NCBI GenBank assembly: GCA_905479065.1
Contig: CAJQLB010000008.1
Location: 42,172 to 106,171 of the forward strand
Direction of reading: 5' to 3'
Length of the DNA: 64,000 bases
Origin: an uncultured Flavobacteriaceae bacterium
GTDB lineage: Bacteria; Bacteroidota; Bacteroidia; Flavobacteriales; Flavobacteriaceae
The notes under the pieces were generated by a model, which searched no databases, was not told the origin of the DNA, and saw nothing but the letters and a program-made list of their open reading frames with translations. Below, one piece after another: positions 26,184 to 35,580 of the stretch (its first letter is position 1; the number at the start of each line of letters is the position of its first letter). Made by a program: the position numbers and the translations under genes.

Positions 26184-28118
26184 TTATAGTATTTTTTTGA
26201 GTAAGATAGATGTTTTATTAAAATCTGAAGCGGCATTAATGACCTCTCTAAATTCTTCATATCTATTTAAATCATACTCATTAGACTTATAAAATTCTTG
26301 AATAGTAATGATAATTGTTTGATTCTCTATTCGATAGTTTGATTCAAATTTGCATAGCTTATTGCCTTTTACTGATTTGTAACTTTTATCAATATTTAAT
26401 TCAGTCAATCCTTCTGCTGTAAAACCTGGTGGAATTGATATAGAAATTGTGTAGTCATATTGATTAGGATATTGCATTTCTATAGGATTGATGCGCTTAG
26501 TTTCCTGATATAGTTCACTTTGTGTCCCTATTACTTTGCCAATTTGAAAGATAAAATCATCTCCAGCCTCTTCCACTAGACTCTCAGATGTAATCACTGA
26601 ATTTGTAATAAATGGTTTATTATATTCCATTTGTAATAGCTCAGTATTTGAAGCTTCGTATGATTCAATGACTTTATCCTCAATTCCTGAACCTGTTAAA
26701 TAATCCTCATACTCCTTGATACTTTGCTCAGGATAAAAATTTAATACAGCTCTACTTGTAGCAGACCAGTGTCCTGTATATTCTTGGGATTGTGTCAATG
26801 TAACAATAGACAAATCAGTATCAAATAAAATATCTACCGTGCGATTTATTCGACTAAAATTTGGGTCAGATTGAACAATTTGACTAAAGTAATAATCAAA
26901 ATTTTTAACGACATAAACACCATAGTTGCCTAAAATATTGAACGGGGCTTCACCAACACGGTACTCAATTCTGTCCGGGCTTATATATTTTTCTTCGTTA
27001 GGCAAGTAAATTAGGAACTCTTGAAGTTGATTTGGATTAAAAAACTCTGGGTCAAATTTCTTAAGAAATCTATTCGCTGTGATAACAATCTCATATTCAA
27101 TCCCCAAATTGTATAAGTAATGTGAATATGTTTTTAAAATGCCAAAGGCGCTTGCTGACTTGTTTTTCAAGATGTAATCCATATTAGATAACTCAGCATT
27201 ATTATTTTTGACCACTGTAAAATTTGTCTTGATGTAGTCATCAATTATAGTAGCCTTTTCAAATGTTGATAAATTTGATGTTTCAGCGATGCTATTTTTG
27301 ATATCAGTCTTAACGATGTCGAGTGTGTCTTTATGAAAAAACTGAGGACCAATGTTAGTTACGACATTATCCCAAAACATCCCTTGGGTAATATTTTGTT
27401 CTTTAGGAAAACACTGATAGGCAACTGAAACTTTATTTGCGTTGGGAGTTGCATATTCTTCATCGAGCATCGCAGGAATATTTTCTAGTACTAATCTTTT
27501 TGACAATTTATTATTGATAACTTCAGATTCAAAGGGGATTTCTGTGTGATACGCTTTTATTCTAGAGGTAGTCTCACCAGTTATAAAAACGAATTCAGCC
27601 GTTCTAATGGGATATTCGTCTTGTAATTGCTGTTGGCCATGCATGTCATACTCTTTTTCAACGGTATATAATATTTCGATTTCAGAATTTTTCTCAACCC
27701 CTTCAATAGCAAATATTTTAAAATCTCCATATTCTTCAACATTCTCTACCTCTTTAATATTGTCTTTATTTAGCACGACAACTTTTCCTTCTGAATTAAT
27801 AGTTCTGGCCTTGATATCTAAAACACGTATGACTTCGTACATCGGTATATATACCGTATTGTGACGAGCAATGCCCTCATCATTGTTTACGTGTGTAATT
27901 AGATGCTCGGTTTCATATATTTTTAATTGATTACCGAAGAGACTCTCCGCATATTCCACAATGTGCTTTTTTAATATACCAACGGAAGCTTTGTTTTTTT
28001 CTTCCATGGTAAGCTCATGTATAACAGGTGATTCATTCCAATTGTAAGTCTTATGATACTGTGCTAAACAATTAGTTATTGTGAAAAATAAAATTATAAA
28101 TATTGATGGTTTATTCAT
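26184..28118 (-). CDS. DUF3857 protein with degenerate transglutaminase core
   Basis: A 644-residue exported protein (signal peptide ending near LAQ at residue 20). The N-terminal half has the DUF3857 pattern (YEVIRVLDIKARTIN, FAIEGVEKNSEIEILYTV). Where the upstream paralogue has the transglutaminase RYGDCKDM motif, this one has KSASAFG (320-326), so the catalytic Cys is lost; the matching His and Asp are not evident either. The C-terminal part is a DUF3858-like beta domain. It overlaps its paralogue by 4 bases and is probably a non-catalytic partner. Role unknown. Confidence 0.85.
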   Translation of the reverse strand: MNKPSIFIILFFTITNCLAQYHKTYNWNESPVIHELTMEEKNKASVGILKKHIVEYAESLFGNQLKIYETEHLITHVNNDEGIARHNTVYIPMYEVIRVLDIKARTINSEGKVVVLNKDNIKEVENVEEYGDFKIFAIEGVEKNSEIEILYTVEKEYDMHGQQQLQDEYPIRTAEFVFITGETTSRIKAYHTEIPFESEVINNKLSKRLVLENIPAMLDEEYATPNANKVSVAYQCFPKEQNITQGMFWDNVVTNIGPQFFHKDTLDIVKTDIKNSIAETSNLSTFEKATIIDDYIKTNFTVVKNNNAELSNMDYILKNKSASAFGILKTYSHYLYNLGIEYEIVITANRFLKKFDPEFFNPNQLQEFLIYLPNEEKYISPDRIEYRVGEAPFNILGNYGVYVVKNFDYYFSQIVQSDPNFSRINRTVDILFDTDLSIVTLTQSQEYTGHWSATSRAVLNFYPEQSIKEYEDYLTGSGIEDKVIESYEASNTELLQMEYNKPFITNSVITSESLVEEAGDDFIFQIGKVIGTQSELYQETKRINPIEMQYPNQYDYTISISIPPGFTAEGLTELNIDKSYKSVKGNKLCKFESNYRIENQTIIITIQEFYKSNEYDLNRYEEFREVINAASDFNKTSILLKKIL

Positions 28119-30007
28119 TTAAGTTGTTCTAAAATTATGTTTTTCTTATAAGCTCTTGTAATGTTTTTGATAAAATTATTCCATATTTCAAATTCATTAT
28201 TATCAATTCTTAAAGCATTAATGTAAATTACTTTATGTTGGGTAATTTGATCATCGTTTTTAACATATGAAATATCAAATCCAAATTTTGGATGCTCATA
28301 CGAAAGATTTTCAGGGATATTTGAAACTTTAAACCCTTCAGGGACTATAAGTCTTGTTGTATATGCTTTCTCATACTTATGATCAATTTTTTTACTGTAT
28401 TTACGGTTTTTAAGATCTATTTTACTTCGGGATAGAGTTCGATCGATATTCATATTGATATAGGTCTTATTGGCTACTTTTTTTAAATAGTTGTCAATTT
28501 TTAAGTCATAGCTGAGTAGAAGAGGAGAGGATTTGTTGTCAAAATTTCTTTCTGAAATATTCGAGTACATGGTTTTGTTATTTCCTAATTTTAAAGTCGT
28601 GTTTAGATATTCTTCTCGTGTTTTATCATTTTTGTTAAACGTGAAGTCTGAAATATACGAAACCTTCTCAAAACCTATCAAAGACCTGGTCTCATTCACG
28701 TGTACTAAGTTGCTATTGATTGAGATCTCGCTGTAGGTCTCTGTTTTATTTTCCTTCATTTTTGGGACAGGAATTCTTCGAATGTTAAAGTTTTTATTAT
28801 CAATACCAATCAGAGCTTCTTTGTTTTGAATAAATGAACTTGGTAATCCGTAAGAAACATAACTATCAGTCGCATCTAAAAAAATAGTATCGTTATCAAT
28901 AACTGCTGCAGTAATCATATGATTATCAACCATAGGAGTAGGAACCTCCCTGTAAGAATATGGACGATCTCGTGTACCAATCCATGCGCGGTATGATTCA
29001 ATGTCGACATGATTTAGCATTTCATACAACAAATTTGCCATATCCTTACAATCTCCATAACGCTTTTCAACAACACTTGACGAACTCCTTGGAATAAATC
29101 CTCCTAAGCCATCTTCAAAAGCGACGTAAGTGATGTTATCTTGAACCCAATTAAATATGGCTTCTGCTTTGTCATGCTTGTCAGTGTAACCGTTTGAAAT
29201 GTTTTCAGCGATGTCATGAACTTTTTTGAGATTATTTTCAGTAATATTATTTACCAAAGAATCGTACCATTTATAGAGATCCTTCACGTCATTTAATACT
29301 GAAGTAATGTCTCCATTTTTGTCATAACTTTTTATGTGCAAAATTATATGAGGTAAGTAATACAATAATGATTCACTTTGCTCTTCACCTTGGAAACCAT
29401 CGATATTATTTAAAGTCCATGTGTATACAGTACGATTTAATTTATGCTCTTTTTTAAATTCAATTGGAAAATTTTTGGTATGGAATGTCTTGTAACCAAT
29501 GGAAATGTTATCAGGAAATTCAATAGATAGTTTTGTGCTGAGAGTTGGGACAAAAGAGCCAAATTGGAATAGGCCAAGAAACCGAGGGTCAGAAATAATT
29601 TCTTGATATTCTAAATGAGTCTCAGCACCTGCCTTTACTGCAGGGAATGTAAAATTTTTAGTTTGTTGATCACTATAAAAAACTCCATTTTCAAATGTGT
29701 GTTTTGTTTCGATATAATCCACATTAATTTTTTTGTTTTCTAATGGCAAATATGTAAAAGCTTTGATGTCTTTAATGGTAGAAAAACTGTTAAAACTTAA
29801 GACCTCGTTTGCAAAATAAAGTTTTTTTGATGTTAGAAACTTACCTTGTTCAGTCACTGATTTTATGATGTTAAATTCACCATCCACCAAATTAATATCG
29901 AAGTGATTATGGCGTTTTAAGAATATAAAATCTTCATTGTCAAAATTTTGGGAAAGCATGACAATGGGGAAAAGAAGCCAAAAAGATATAGTAAGGTTTT
30001 TCATCAA
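28115..30007 (-). CDS. DUF3857 and transglutaminase-like protein
   Basis: A 630-residue exported protein (signal about 1-20). DUF3857 beta-rich domain about 30-230, then a transglutaminase-like core with an intact Cys320-His363-Asp378 triad (RYGDCKDM, DNHMI, FLDATD), then a beta-rich C-terminus. Proteins of this type are common in Bacteroidota envelopes; the reaction is probably peptidase or transglutaminase-like, with unknown substrate. It is the first gene of a two-gene operon (ATGA overlap), inserted on the opposite strand between menC and menE. Confidence 0.9.
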   Translation of the reverse strand: MMKNLTISFWLLFPIVMLSQNFDNEDFIFLKRHNHFDINLVDGEFNIIKSVTEQGKFLTSKKLYFANEVLSFNSFSTIKDIKAFTYLPLENKKINVDYIETKHTFENGVFYSDQQTKNFTFPAVKAGAETHLEYQEIISDPRFLGLFQFGSFVPTLSTKLSIEFPDNISIGYKTFHTKNFPIEFKKEHKLNRTVYTWTLNNIDGFQGEEQSESLLYYLPHIILHIKSYDKNGDITSVLNDVKDLYKWYDSLVNNITENNLKKVHDIAENISNGYTDKHDKAEAIFNWVQDNITYVAFEDGLGGFIPRSSSSVVEKRYGDCKDMANLLYEMLNHVDIESYRAWIGTRDRPYSYREVPTPMVDNHMITAAVIDNDTIFLDATDSYVSYGLPSSFIQNKEALIGIDNKNFNIRRIPVPKMKENKTETYSEISINSNLVHVNETRSLIGFEKVSYISDFTFNKNDKTREEYLNTTLKLGNNKTMYSNISERNFDNKSSPLLLSYDLKIDNYLKKVANKTYINMNIDRTLSRSKIDLKNRKYSKKIDHKYEKAYTTRLIVPEGFKVSNIPENLSYEHPKFGFDISYVKNDDQITQHKVIYINALRIDNNEFEIWNNFIKNITRAYKKNIILEQLK

Positions 30008-30073
30008 ATTTTATTTTCAATCAAAGATATTTATTTGCTAAAATTAATTAACTTAAAAATGTTAAAAATAGTA

Positions 30074-30081
30074 TATTTTTG
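30074..30081 (+). promoter_or_regulatory. -7 element (TATTTTTG) for menE
   Basis: TATTTTTG ends 7 bases before the menE ATG at 30089, again a very short leader. No TTG partner seen. Confidence 0.4.
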
Positions 30082-30088
30082 ATACTTA

Positions 30089-31171
30089 ATGTTTGATGCA
30101 AAAATGATTCCAGGATATAAAAAGGTTCATAATAAATTTAAATTAAACAATATCCATTATGATTATGATTCACTTCAAGAGGTGGCTTATAGTTTTGTGA
30201 AAGAAGGGTGTTCTCATGAAAAGGAGTTTGGAATGTTTCTCTTAGATTGGTTAGATTCAAATACCTATGTAAATGTCAAGACATCTGGATCAACCGGTTC
30301 CCCAAAAATTATTAAGTTGAATAAGCAAGCGATGGTTCGTTCCGCCATTGAGACAGGTGATTTTTTTAAACTTATGCCTAGTGATTCATCATTATTGTGC
30401 TTGTCTTCTCAATACATTGCGGGAAAAATGATGATTGTAAGAGCCCTTATATTAGGATTGCAGTTAGATTTAATTAAACCAACTTCAAGGCCTTTAGATG
30501 TTTTGAATAAATCGTACGATTTTATACCAATGGTGCCAATTCAATTACAAAATAGTTTGGATCAACTTCATCATGTCAAAAAAATCATTGTTGGTGGGGC
30601 TAAAGTGTCATTTAGCCTGATTCAAAAGTTACAATCAATATCACCATTAATTTATGAGACTTATGGAATGTCTGAAACAATCACTCATATTGCAGTAAAA
30701 AAATTAAATCATAATAAGTCATCGAAGCAACAATTTACATTTTTTACCCTCCCCAATGTCGCTATTTCTCAGGACGAAAGAGGTTGTTTGGTCATTGATG
30801 CCCCACATTTAAAGGTGAATTCTTTAGTTACGAATGATCTTGTGAAAATTTATTCGGAAAACTCTTTTGAGTTGTTAGGTCGTATCGATAACGTAATTAA
30901 TTCAGGGGGTATTAAAATTTTTCCAGAACAAATTGAAAAGCAACTCAGTAGACATATTGATACAGATTTTTTTATCACGTCTAGAAAAAATCAAGCGTTA
31001 GGAGAAGAGATTATTTTACTAATCGAAGGAGATCAGCGTGATTTGTCTAAAAATTTATTTGAAAACCTCAAAAAATTCGAAATTCCTAAAAGAGTTTTGT
31101 TTATACATACATTCTTTCGTTTGTCATCAGGTAAAATTGACAGAATTAGGAATCGTTTAACAATACTGTAA
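30089..31171 (+). CDS. menE: o-Succinylbenzoate-CoA ligase (short form)
   Basis: A 360-residue acyl-adenylate enzyme. The P-loop TSGSTGSPK, the core YETYGMSETITHIA and the hinge LLGRIDNVINSGG (adenylation A8 region) with the late Lys in SSGKIDRIRN are present. Compared with about 450-490 residues in other phyla it is shortened at the N-terminus, as is usual for Bacteroidota MenE. It activates o-succinylbenzoate for MenB. Separated from the rest of the cluster by the DUF3857 pair, so it has its own promoter. Confidence 0.92.
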   Translation: MFDAKMIPGYKKVHNKFKLNNIHYDYDSLQEVAYSFVKEGCSHEKEFGMFLLDWLDSNTYVNVKTSGSTGSPKIIKLNKQAMVRSAIETGDFFKLMPSDSSLLCLSSQYIAGKMMIVRALILGLQLDLIKPTSRPLDVLNKSYDFIPMVPIQLQNSLDQLHHVKKIIVGGAKVSFSLIQKLQSISPLIYETYGMSETITHIAVKKLNHNKSSKQQFTFFTLPNVAISQDERGCLVIDAPHLKVNSLVTNDLVKIYSENSFELLGRIDNVINSGGIKIFPEQIEKQLSRHIDTDFFITSRKNQALGEEIILLIEGDQRDLSKNLFENLKKFEIPKRVLFIHTFFRLSSGKIDRIRNRLTIL

Positions 31172-31279
31172 AGTAAGATCTTTTGTTTAATAATATTTGG
31201 AATAATTAGCAAACAAGTGTCGTGTCATTATGTTTGAAAAAATATTTATTTTTACCACTTTACATTAAATACATACACT

Positions 31280-32614
31280 ATGAGAACACTGATTTTATTC
31301 TTGTTATTTACGATACATTTAAATGCGCAACGAATATTACCTGAACAGCAGCGAGCTCAGGTAGTCGATGAAATACTATCTGATAGATTTAATAATCTAT
31401 TGCCTCAATTAATGGATCGAGCTAAAATTGATATGTGGGTTATTATATCTCGGGAGTATAATGAAGATCCGGTTCTTAAGACCATGTTGCCTGCAACATG
31501 GCTTAACGCAAGACGTCGAACAATTTTAGTTTTTTACCGAGATAAAGAAAACAATTCTATTGATAAGCTAGCAGTGGCTCGTTATAATTTCGGTGAAAAT
31601 ATTCTTTCTGCATGGGATAAAGACAAAGAACCTAACCAATGGAAACGATTAATACAACTCATTGATGAACGAAATCCAAAAACAATAGGATTAAATTATT
31701 CAAAACATTTTAACATTGCCGATGGTATTGATAAAACTGATTATGACGAATTCATGAGCTTCCTTCCAAAAAAGCATCAATTAAAAGTAGTATCGGCTCA
31801 AAAATTGGCTACAAGTTGGATAGAAACAAGGACAGACCGAGAAATGATGTTGTATTCTCAGTTAGTGGACATCACCCATGATATTATTGCAGAAGCTTTT
31901 TCAGAAAAAGTAATTACACCAGGTGTTACCACAACCACAGATGTAGAGTGGTGGATGCGGGATAGAGTAACTAAGCTAGGATTAGAAACATGGTTTCATC
32001 CTACTGTTGATGTGCAAAGATCTTCCAATCAAAATAAAGACCATTTATATGCTTTTTCAGATAGGCCGAACGATATGATAATTTTGCCCGGGGATTTAAT
32101 TCATTGTGATTTTGGTATAACATATTTGAGGCTAAATACTGATTGTCAAGAGTTAGCTTATGTTCTTCAACCAAATGAAAATGATGCACCTATTTATTTA
32201 AGAAAAGCCTTGTTTAAGGGGAATCAAGTTCAAGATTTTTTAACTAACAATTTTGAAGTTGGAAGATCCGGTAACGCTATTTTATTACAGAGTCTCAACG
32301 ATGCTCGGAATGCCGGTCTCAAACCTTCAATTTATACGCATCCTTTAGGGAGTTATGGACACTCATCTGGTCCAACTATTGGTATGTGGGATGCCCAGGG
32401 TGGGGTTCCTGGAAATGGTGATTATCCATTATATCCAAATACCGTTTATGCAATTGAGTTAAATACAACAGTAGTCATTCCTGAATGGCAGCGCGAGATT
32501 CGAATTATGTTGGAGGAGGCAGGATATTTTGGAGAAAAAGGATTTAGATACGTCAATGGGAGACAAACACAATTGTTACTTATACCAAGAAAAAAGCAGC
32601 AATTAGGTAATTAG
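31280..32614 (+). CDS. M24-family metallopeptidase, exported
   Basis: A 444-residue pita-bread-fold protein with a signal peptide (about 1-17, ending LNAQ). An N-terminal creatinase-like domain (about 40-190) precedes the catalytic domain. Metal ligands are seen as Asp residues in LIHCDFGITYLRLNTDCQ, His in HPLGSYGHSSGP, and Glu residues in AIELNT and IMLEEAGYF. These enzymes remove N-terminal residues before proline or act as prolidases. Export implies peptide use in the periplasm. Confidence 0.88.
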   Translation: MRTLILFLLFTIHLNAQRILPEQQRAQVVDEILSDRFNNLLPQLMDRAKIDMWVIISREYNEDPVLKTMLPATWLNARRRTILVFYRDKENNSIDKLAVARYNFGENILSAWDKDKEPNQWKRLIQLIDERNPKTIGLNYSKHFNIADGIDKTDYDEFMSFLPKKHQLKVVSAQKLATSWIETRTDREMMLYSQLVDITHDIIAEAFSEKVITPGVTTTTDVEWWMRDRVTKLGLETWFHPTVDVQRSSNQNKDHLYAFSDRPNDMIILPGDLIHCDFGITYLRLNTDCQELAYVLQPNENDAPIYLRKALFKGNQVQDFLTNNFEVGRSGNAILLQSLNDARNAGLKPSIYTHPLGSYGHSSGPTIGMWDAQGGVPGNGDYPLYPNTVYAIELNTTVVIPEWQREIRIMLEEAGYFGEKGFRYVNGRQTQLLLIPRKKQQLGN

Positions 32615-32654
32615 ATTAATCATTAATTTTCAAAATGTTTAATTGAATAATTAG

Positions 32655-32662
32655 TAACTTTG
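32655..32662 (+). promoter_or_regulatory. -7 element (TAACTTTG) for the small secreted protein
   Basis: TAACTTTG lies 35 bases before the ATG at 32698. No TTG at 17-23 bases upstream. Confidence 0.45.
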
Positions 32663-32697
32663 TACTCTAATTTAGTAAAGACTGAAATAAGTATTAT

Positions 32698-33153
32698 ATG
32701 AGGAGGATTGTATTATTTTTATTGTTGGGAGTCTTGTGTGGTAATGAAATTATTGCTCAACAATTAAATCAAGTTCAAAGAGGTCAAAGGGGCTACGTGC
32801 CTCAGATGCGATTGAATGAGGACACCTATATTGATTTAGTTGATCCATATGCAGAAGTTGATAAGATGATGCCAAAATGTGTCACCGAGCTCAACCTTGA
32901 TGCCTTTGAGCAAGAAATTATGAAAGCAATGCTCTTGAAAAAATTTGAAAGCTCTAATGCAATTCTCTCTGATGAGAAAAATTTACGAGCGGATAGGAAA
33001 AAAAAATTGGATGCATTAAATAAGGAATTCTTAAAGGAATTGCGAACTATTCTAAGTTCAGAGGAAGTAGATATATTTAATGCGATTGATTTCTCAGAGT
33101 CAAAAATTGAGAAAAAGCGAAGAAAAAAGAAAAAGAAAAATAAAAGGAACTAG
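32698..33153 (+). CDS. Small exported protein with basic tail
   Basis: I do not recognise this 151-residue product. It has a signal peptide (about 1-20, ending IIAQ), a central helical region (about 65-130) rich in Glu, Lys and Leu with regular heptad-like spacing, and a C-terminal tail of nearly continuous Lys/Arg (about 135-151). Its small helical, exported form recalls Spy/CpxP-like periplasmic proteins, but I see no clear LTxxQ motif. The polybasic tail could bind membrane or nucleic acid. Single gene with its own promoter. Confidence 0.75.
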   Translation: MRRIVLFLLLGVLCGNEIIAQQLNQVQRGQRGYVPQMRLNEDTYIDLVDPYAEVDKMMPKCVTELNLDAFEQEIMKAMLLKKFESSNAILSDEKNLRADRKKKLDALNKEFLKELRTILSSEEVDIFNAIDFSESKIEKKRRKKKKKNKRN

Positions 33154-33231
33154 TGTACTTTCTTCTTACACATTCTGTAAAAATTTAAGTCAAGCTCCGT
33201 TTTTGACATGTAATAATTGAAATAGGTCTTA

Positions 33232-34875
33232 TTATACTTGAATAACACCTAGGTTAAAATCTTTTTTTATTGGGGCATGATTAGCCGCTTCAATTCCTAG
33301 GTTTATCCAAGTACGTGTTTCTAAAGGATCAATGATAGCATCAGTCCACAATCTTGCGGCCGCATAATAAGGTGATGTTTGCTCGTCATACTTGTCTTTA
33401 ATTTTATGAAAAAGCTCAGTTTCCTTTTCAATAGTGATTTGTTCGCCTTTTTTTTCTAGTGAAGCCTTTTCAATTTGTAAGAGTACTTTTGCAGCTGAAT
33501 CACCACTCATAACAGCTAATTTTGCACTAGGCCATGCTGCAATAAACCTCGGGTCATATGCTTTTCCGCACATAGCGTAATTTCCTGCACCATAACTATT
33601 ACCAATTATAATCGTAAATTTAGGAACAACACTGTTACTTACTGCATTTACCATTTTAGCACCGTCCTTAATGATACCACTGTGCTCACTTTTACTTCCA
33701 ACCATAAAACCAGTAACATCCTGTAAAAAAACCAATGGAATTTTTTTCTGATTACAATTAGCAATAAAGCGTGTTGCTTTGTCAGCACTGTCATTATATA
33801 TAACTCCTCCAAACTGCATTTCACTTGATTTTGACTTAGATTTAGTTGTTTTGACTAATTTTCTTTGGTTGGCTACAATTCCAACTGCCCATCCTTCTAT
33901 TCTTGCATAAGCTGTAATAATAGTTTTACCATAGCCAGCTTTGTATTCGTCATATTCAGAGTTATCTACTAAACACTTTAGTATCTCATACATGTCATAT
34001 TGTTCTGAGCGAGATTTAGGTAAAAGACCATAAATATCATTTTGATTTTTCTTTGGTGCTGCAGCGGCAATCTTGTTAAAGCCTGCCTTATCGTAATCTC
34101 CAATTTTAGACATGATACTTTTAATAGTATCCAATCCATCTTTATCATTTTCAGCTTTATAATCAGTGACTCCACTAATTTCGCAGTGCGTTGTGGCTCC
34201 TCCTAAAGTTTCATTATCTATGGACTCACCGACAGCAGCTTTCACTAAATAACTTCCGGCTAGAAAGATACTCCCCGTTTTATTTATAATAATTGATTCA
34301 TCGCTCATGACGGGTAAATAAGCACCCCCTGCTACGCAACTTCCCATTATACATGCAATTTGAGTGATACCCATACTGCTCATAATGGCATTATTTCTAA
34401 AAATACGACCAAAATGTTCTTTGTCAGGAAAAATCTGATCTTGCATTGGTAAATAAACACCTGCACTGTCAACGAGGTAAATGATGGGTAAGTTATTTTC
34501 TATAGCAATTTCTTGTGCTCTTAAATTCTTTTTTCCTGTTATTGGAAACCAGGCTCCTGCTTTAACAGTTGCGTCGTTTGCGACAATGACACACTGCCTG
34601 CCTTTCACAAATCCAATTTTCACAATCACACCACCTGACGGACAACCCCCATGCTCTTGATACATATCACTACCGGCAAATCCACCAATTTCAATATGTG
34701 TTGACTTACTATCCAAGAGGTAGTCAATACGTTCACGTGCTGTCATTTTACCTTTTGCGTGTTGATTTTCAATACGTTTTTTACCTCCACCGAGTTTTAT
34801 TTTAGCAAAGCGTTTTGTTAACTCTGACACTAAAAGTTTATTGTAATCTTCGTTTTTATTGAAGTTGATGTTCAT
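33232..34875 (-). CDS. Acyl-CoA carboxylase beta subunit (methylcrotonyl-CoA carboxylase-like)
   Basis: A 547-residue carboxyltransferase. Two crotonase-like halves are visible: the N-terminal half with GGAYLPVMSDESIIIN and FLAGSYLVKAAVGE, and the C-terminal half with FLQDVTGFMVG, GNSYGAGNYAMCGKAYDPRF and a YYAAARLWTDAIIDP end. GATTHCEISGVTDY is typical of the methylcrotonyl-CoA group. It transfers CO2 from biotin to an acyl-CoA, here likely in leucine breakdown. The biotin carboxylase alpha subunit is not adjacent, so specificity is inferred. Confidence 0.88.
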   Translation of the reverse strand: MNINFNKNEDYNKLLVSELTKRFAKIKLGGGKKRIENQHAKGKMTARERIDYLLDSKSTHIEIGGFAGSDMYQEHGGCPSGGVIVKIGFVKGRQCVIVANDATVKAGAWFPITGKKNLRAQEIAIENNLPIIYLVDSAGVYLPMQDQIFPDKEHFGRIFRNNAIMSSMGITQIACIMGSCVAGGAYLPVMSDESIIINKTGSIFLAGSYLVKAAVGESIDNETLGGATTHCEISGVTDYKAENDKDGLDTIKSIMSKIGDYDKAGFNKIAAAAPKKNQNDIYGLLPKSRSEQYDMYEILKCLVDNSEYDEYKAGYGKTIITAYARIEGWAVGIVANQRKLVKTTKSKSKSSEMQFGGVIYNDSADKATRFIANCNQKKIPLVFLQDVTGFMVGSKSEHSGIIKDGAKMVNAVSNSVVPKFTIIIGNSYGAGNYAMCGKAYDPRFIAAWPSAKLAVMSGDSAAKVLLQIEKASLEKKGEQITIEKETELFHKIKDKYDEQTSPYYAAARLWTDAIIDPLETRTWINLGIEAANHAPIKKDFNLGVIQV

Positions 34876-34956
34876 CTTTGATTTTGTTTATGCTAAAATA
34901 CAAAAGTTGCGTCTGCTATTACAGATTCAGTTTAGTATTTATATATTACATGGAAG

Positions 34957-34974
34957 TATATTCCTAGGAATATA
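34957..34974. promoter_or_regulatory. Perfect 18-bp palindrome, candidate MarR operator
   Basis: TATATTCCTAGGAATATA is fully self-complementary. It ends 14 bases before the TATATTTG element, so it covers the -33 region of the FMN reductase/marR/pirin operon. Size and position suit a dimeric winged-helix repressor such as the MarR protein encoded in the operon. Confidence 0.55.
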
Positions 34975-34988
34975 GTATGAGTTTTATT

Positions 34989-34996
34989 TATATTTG
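34989..34996 (+). promoter_or_regulatory. -7 element (TATATTTG) for the FMN reductase operon
   Basis: TATATTTG lies 53 bases before the ATG at 35050. The expected leader also holds a TCGCT-C-AGCGA inverted repeat at 35014-35024. Confidence 0.5.
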
Positions 34997-35049
34997 TATG
35001 TATAACAAACATTTCGCTCAGCGAGGGTGATTAAAACCATAAAAAGTTT

Positions 35050-35580
35050 ATGAAAAAAATATTAGTATTTGCAGGAAGCAATAGTCTTAATTCTATCAAT
35101 AAAAAGTTTGCTGTTTTCGCTGCAGGTAAACTTAACGATGTTACCTTAGAAATTGTAGATTTAAATAATTTTCAATTACCCACATTTGGGATTGATCTTG
35201 AACTATCACAAGGAATCCCTGATAACGCTATGTTATTTTTAGAAAAAATTAAATCATCGCAAGGTATTGTTTTGTCATTGGCAGAGCACAACGGATCTTA
35301 CACCTCAGTCTTTAAAAATCTAATGGATTGGATGTCAAGAATTGATGGTAAATTATGGAGTAATATTCCGATGCTACTTTTAGCAACTTCTCCTGGAGGT
35401 AGAGGAGGTAGTTCTGTAATGAGTGCAGCAAAGGAAAGATTTCAATACATGGGAGGGAATGTTGTAGCTGATTTTTCATTTCCTTTTTTTGAAGAGAATT
35501 TTTCAAAATTAGGATTAAAAGATGATGTGTTGTCTTCGCAGTTTCAAGAAGCTATAAATACATTTAATTCTAAATTGTAA
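35050..35580 (+). CDS. NADPH-dependent FMN reductase family protein
   Basis: A 176-residue flavodoxin-like protein. The phosphate-binding loop FAGSNSLNSINKKF at the N-terminus and the LAEHNGSYTSVFKNLMDWMSR flavin segment, plus LLATSPGGRGGSSVM, are marks of the NADPH-dependent FMN reductase (SsuE/ChrR-like) group. It reduces flavins or quinones using NAD(P)H. It is followed with a 1-base overlap by a MarR regulator, which suggests a redox or electrophile response operon. Confidence 0.9.
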   Translation: MKKILVFAGSNSLNSINKKFAVFAAGKLNDVTLEIVDLNNFQLPTFGIDLELSQGIPDNAMLFLEKIKSSQGIVLSLAEHNGSYTSVFKNLMDWMSRIDGKLWSNIPMLLLATSPGGRGGSSVMSAAKERFQYMGGNVVADFSFPFFEENFSKLGLKDDVLSSQFQEAINTFNSKL

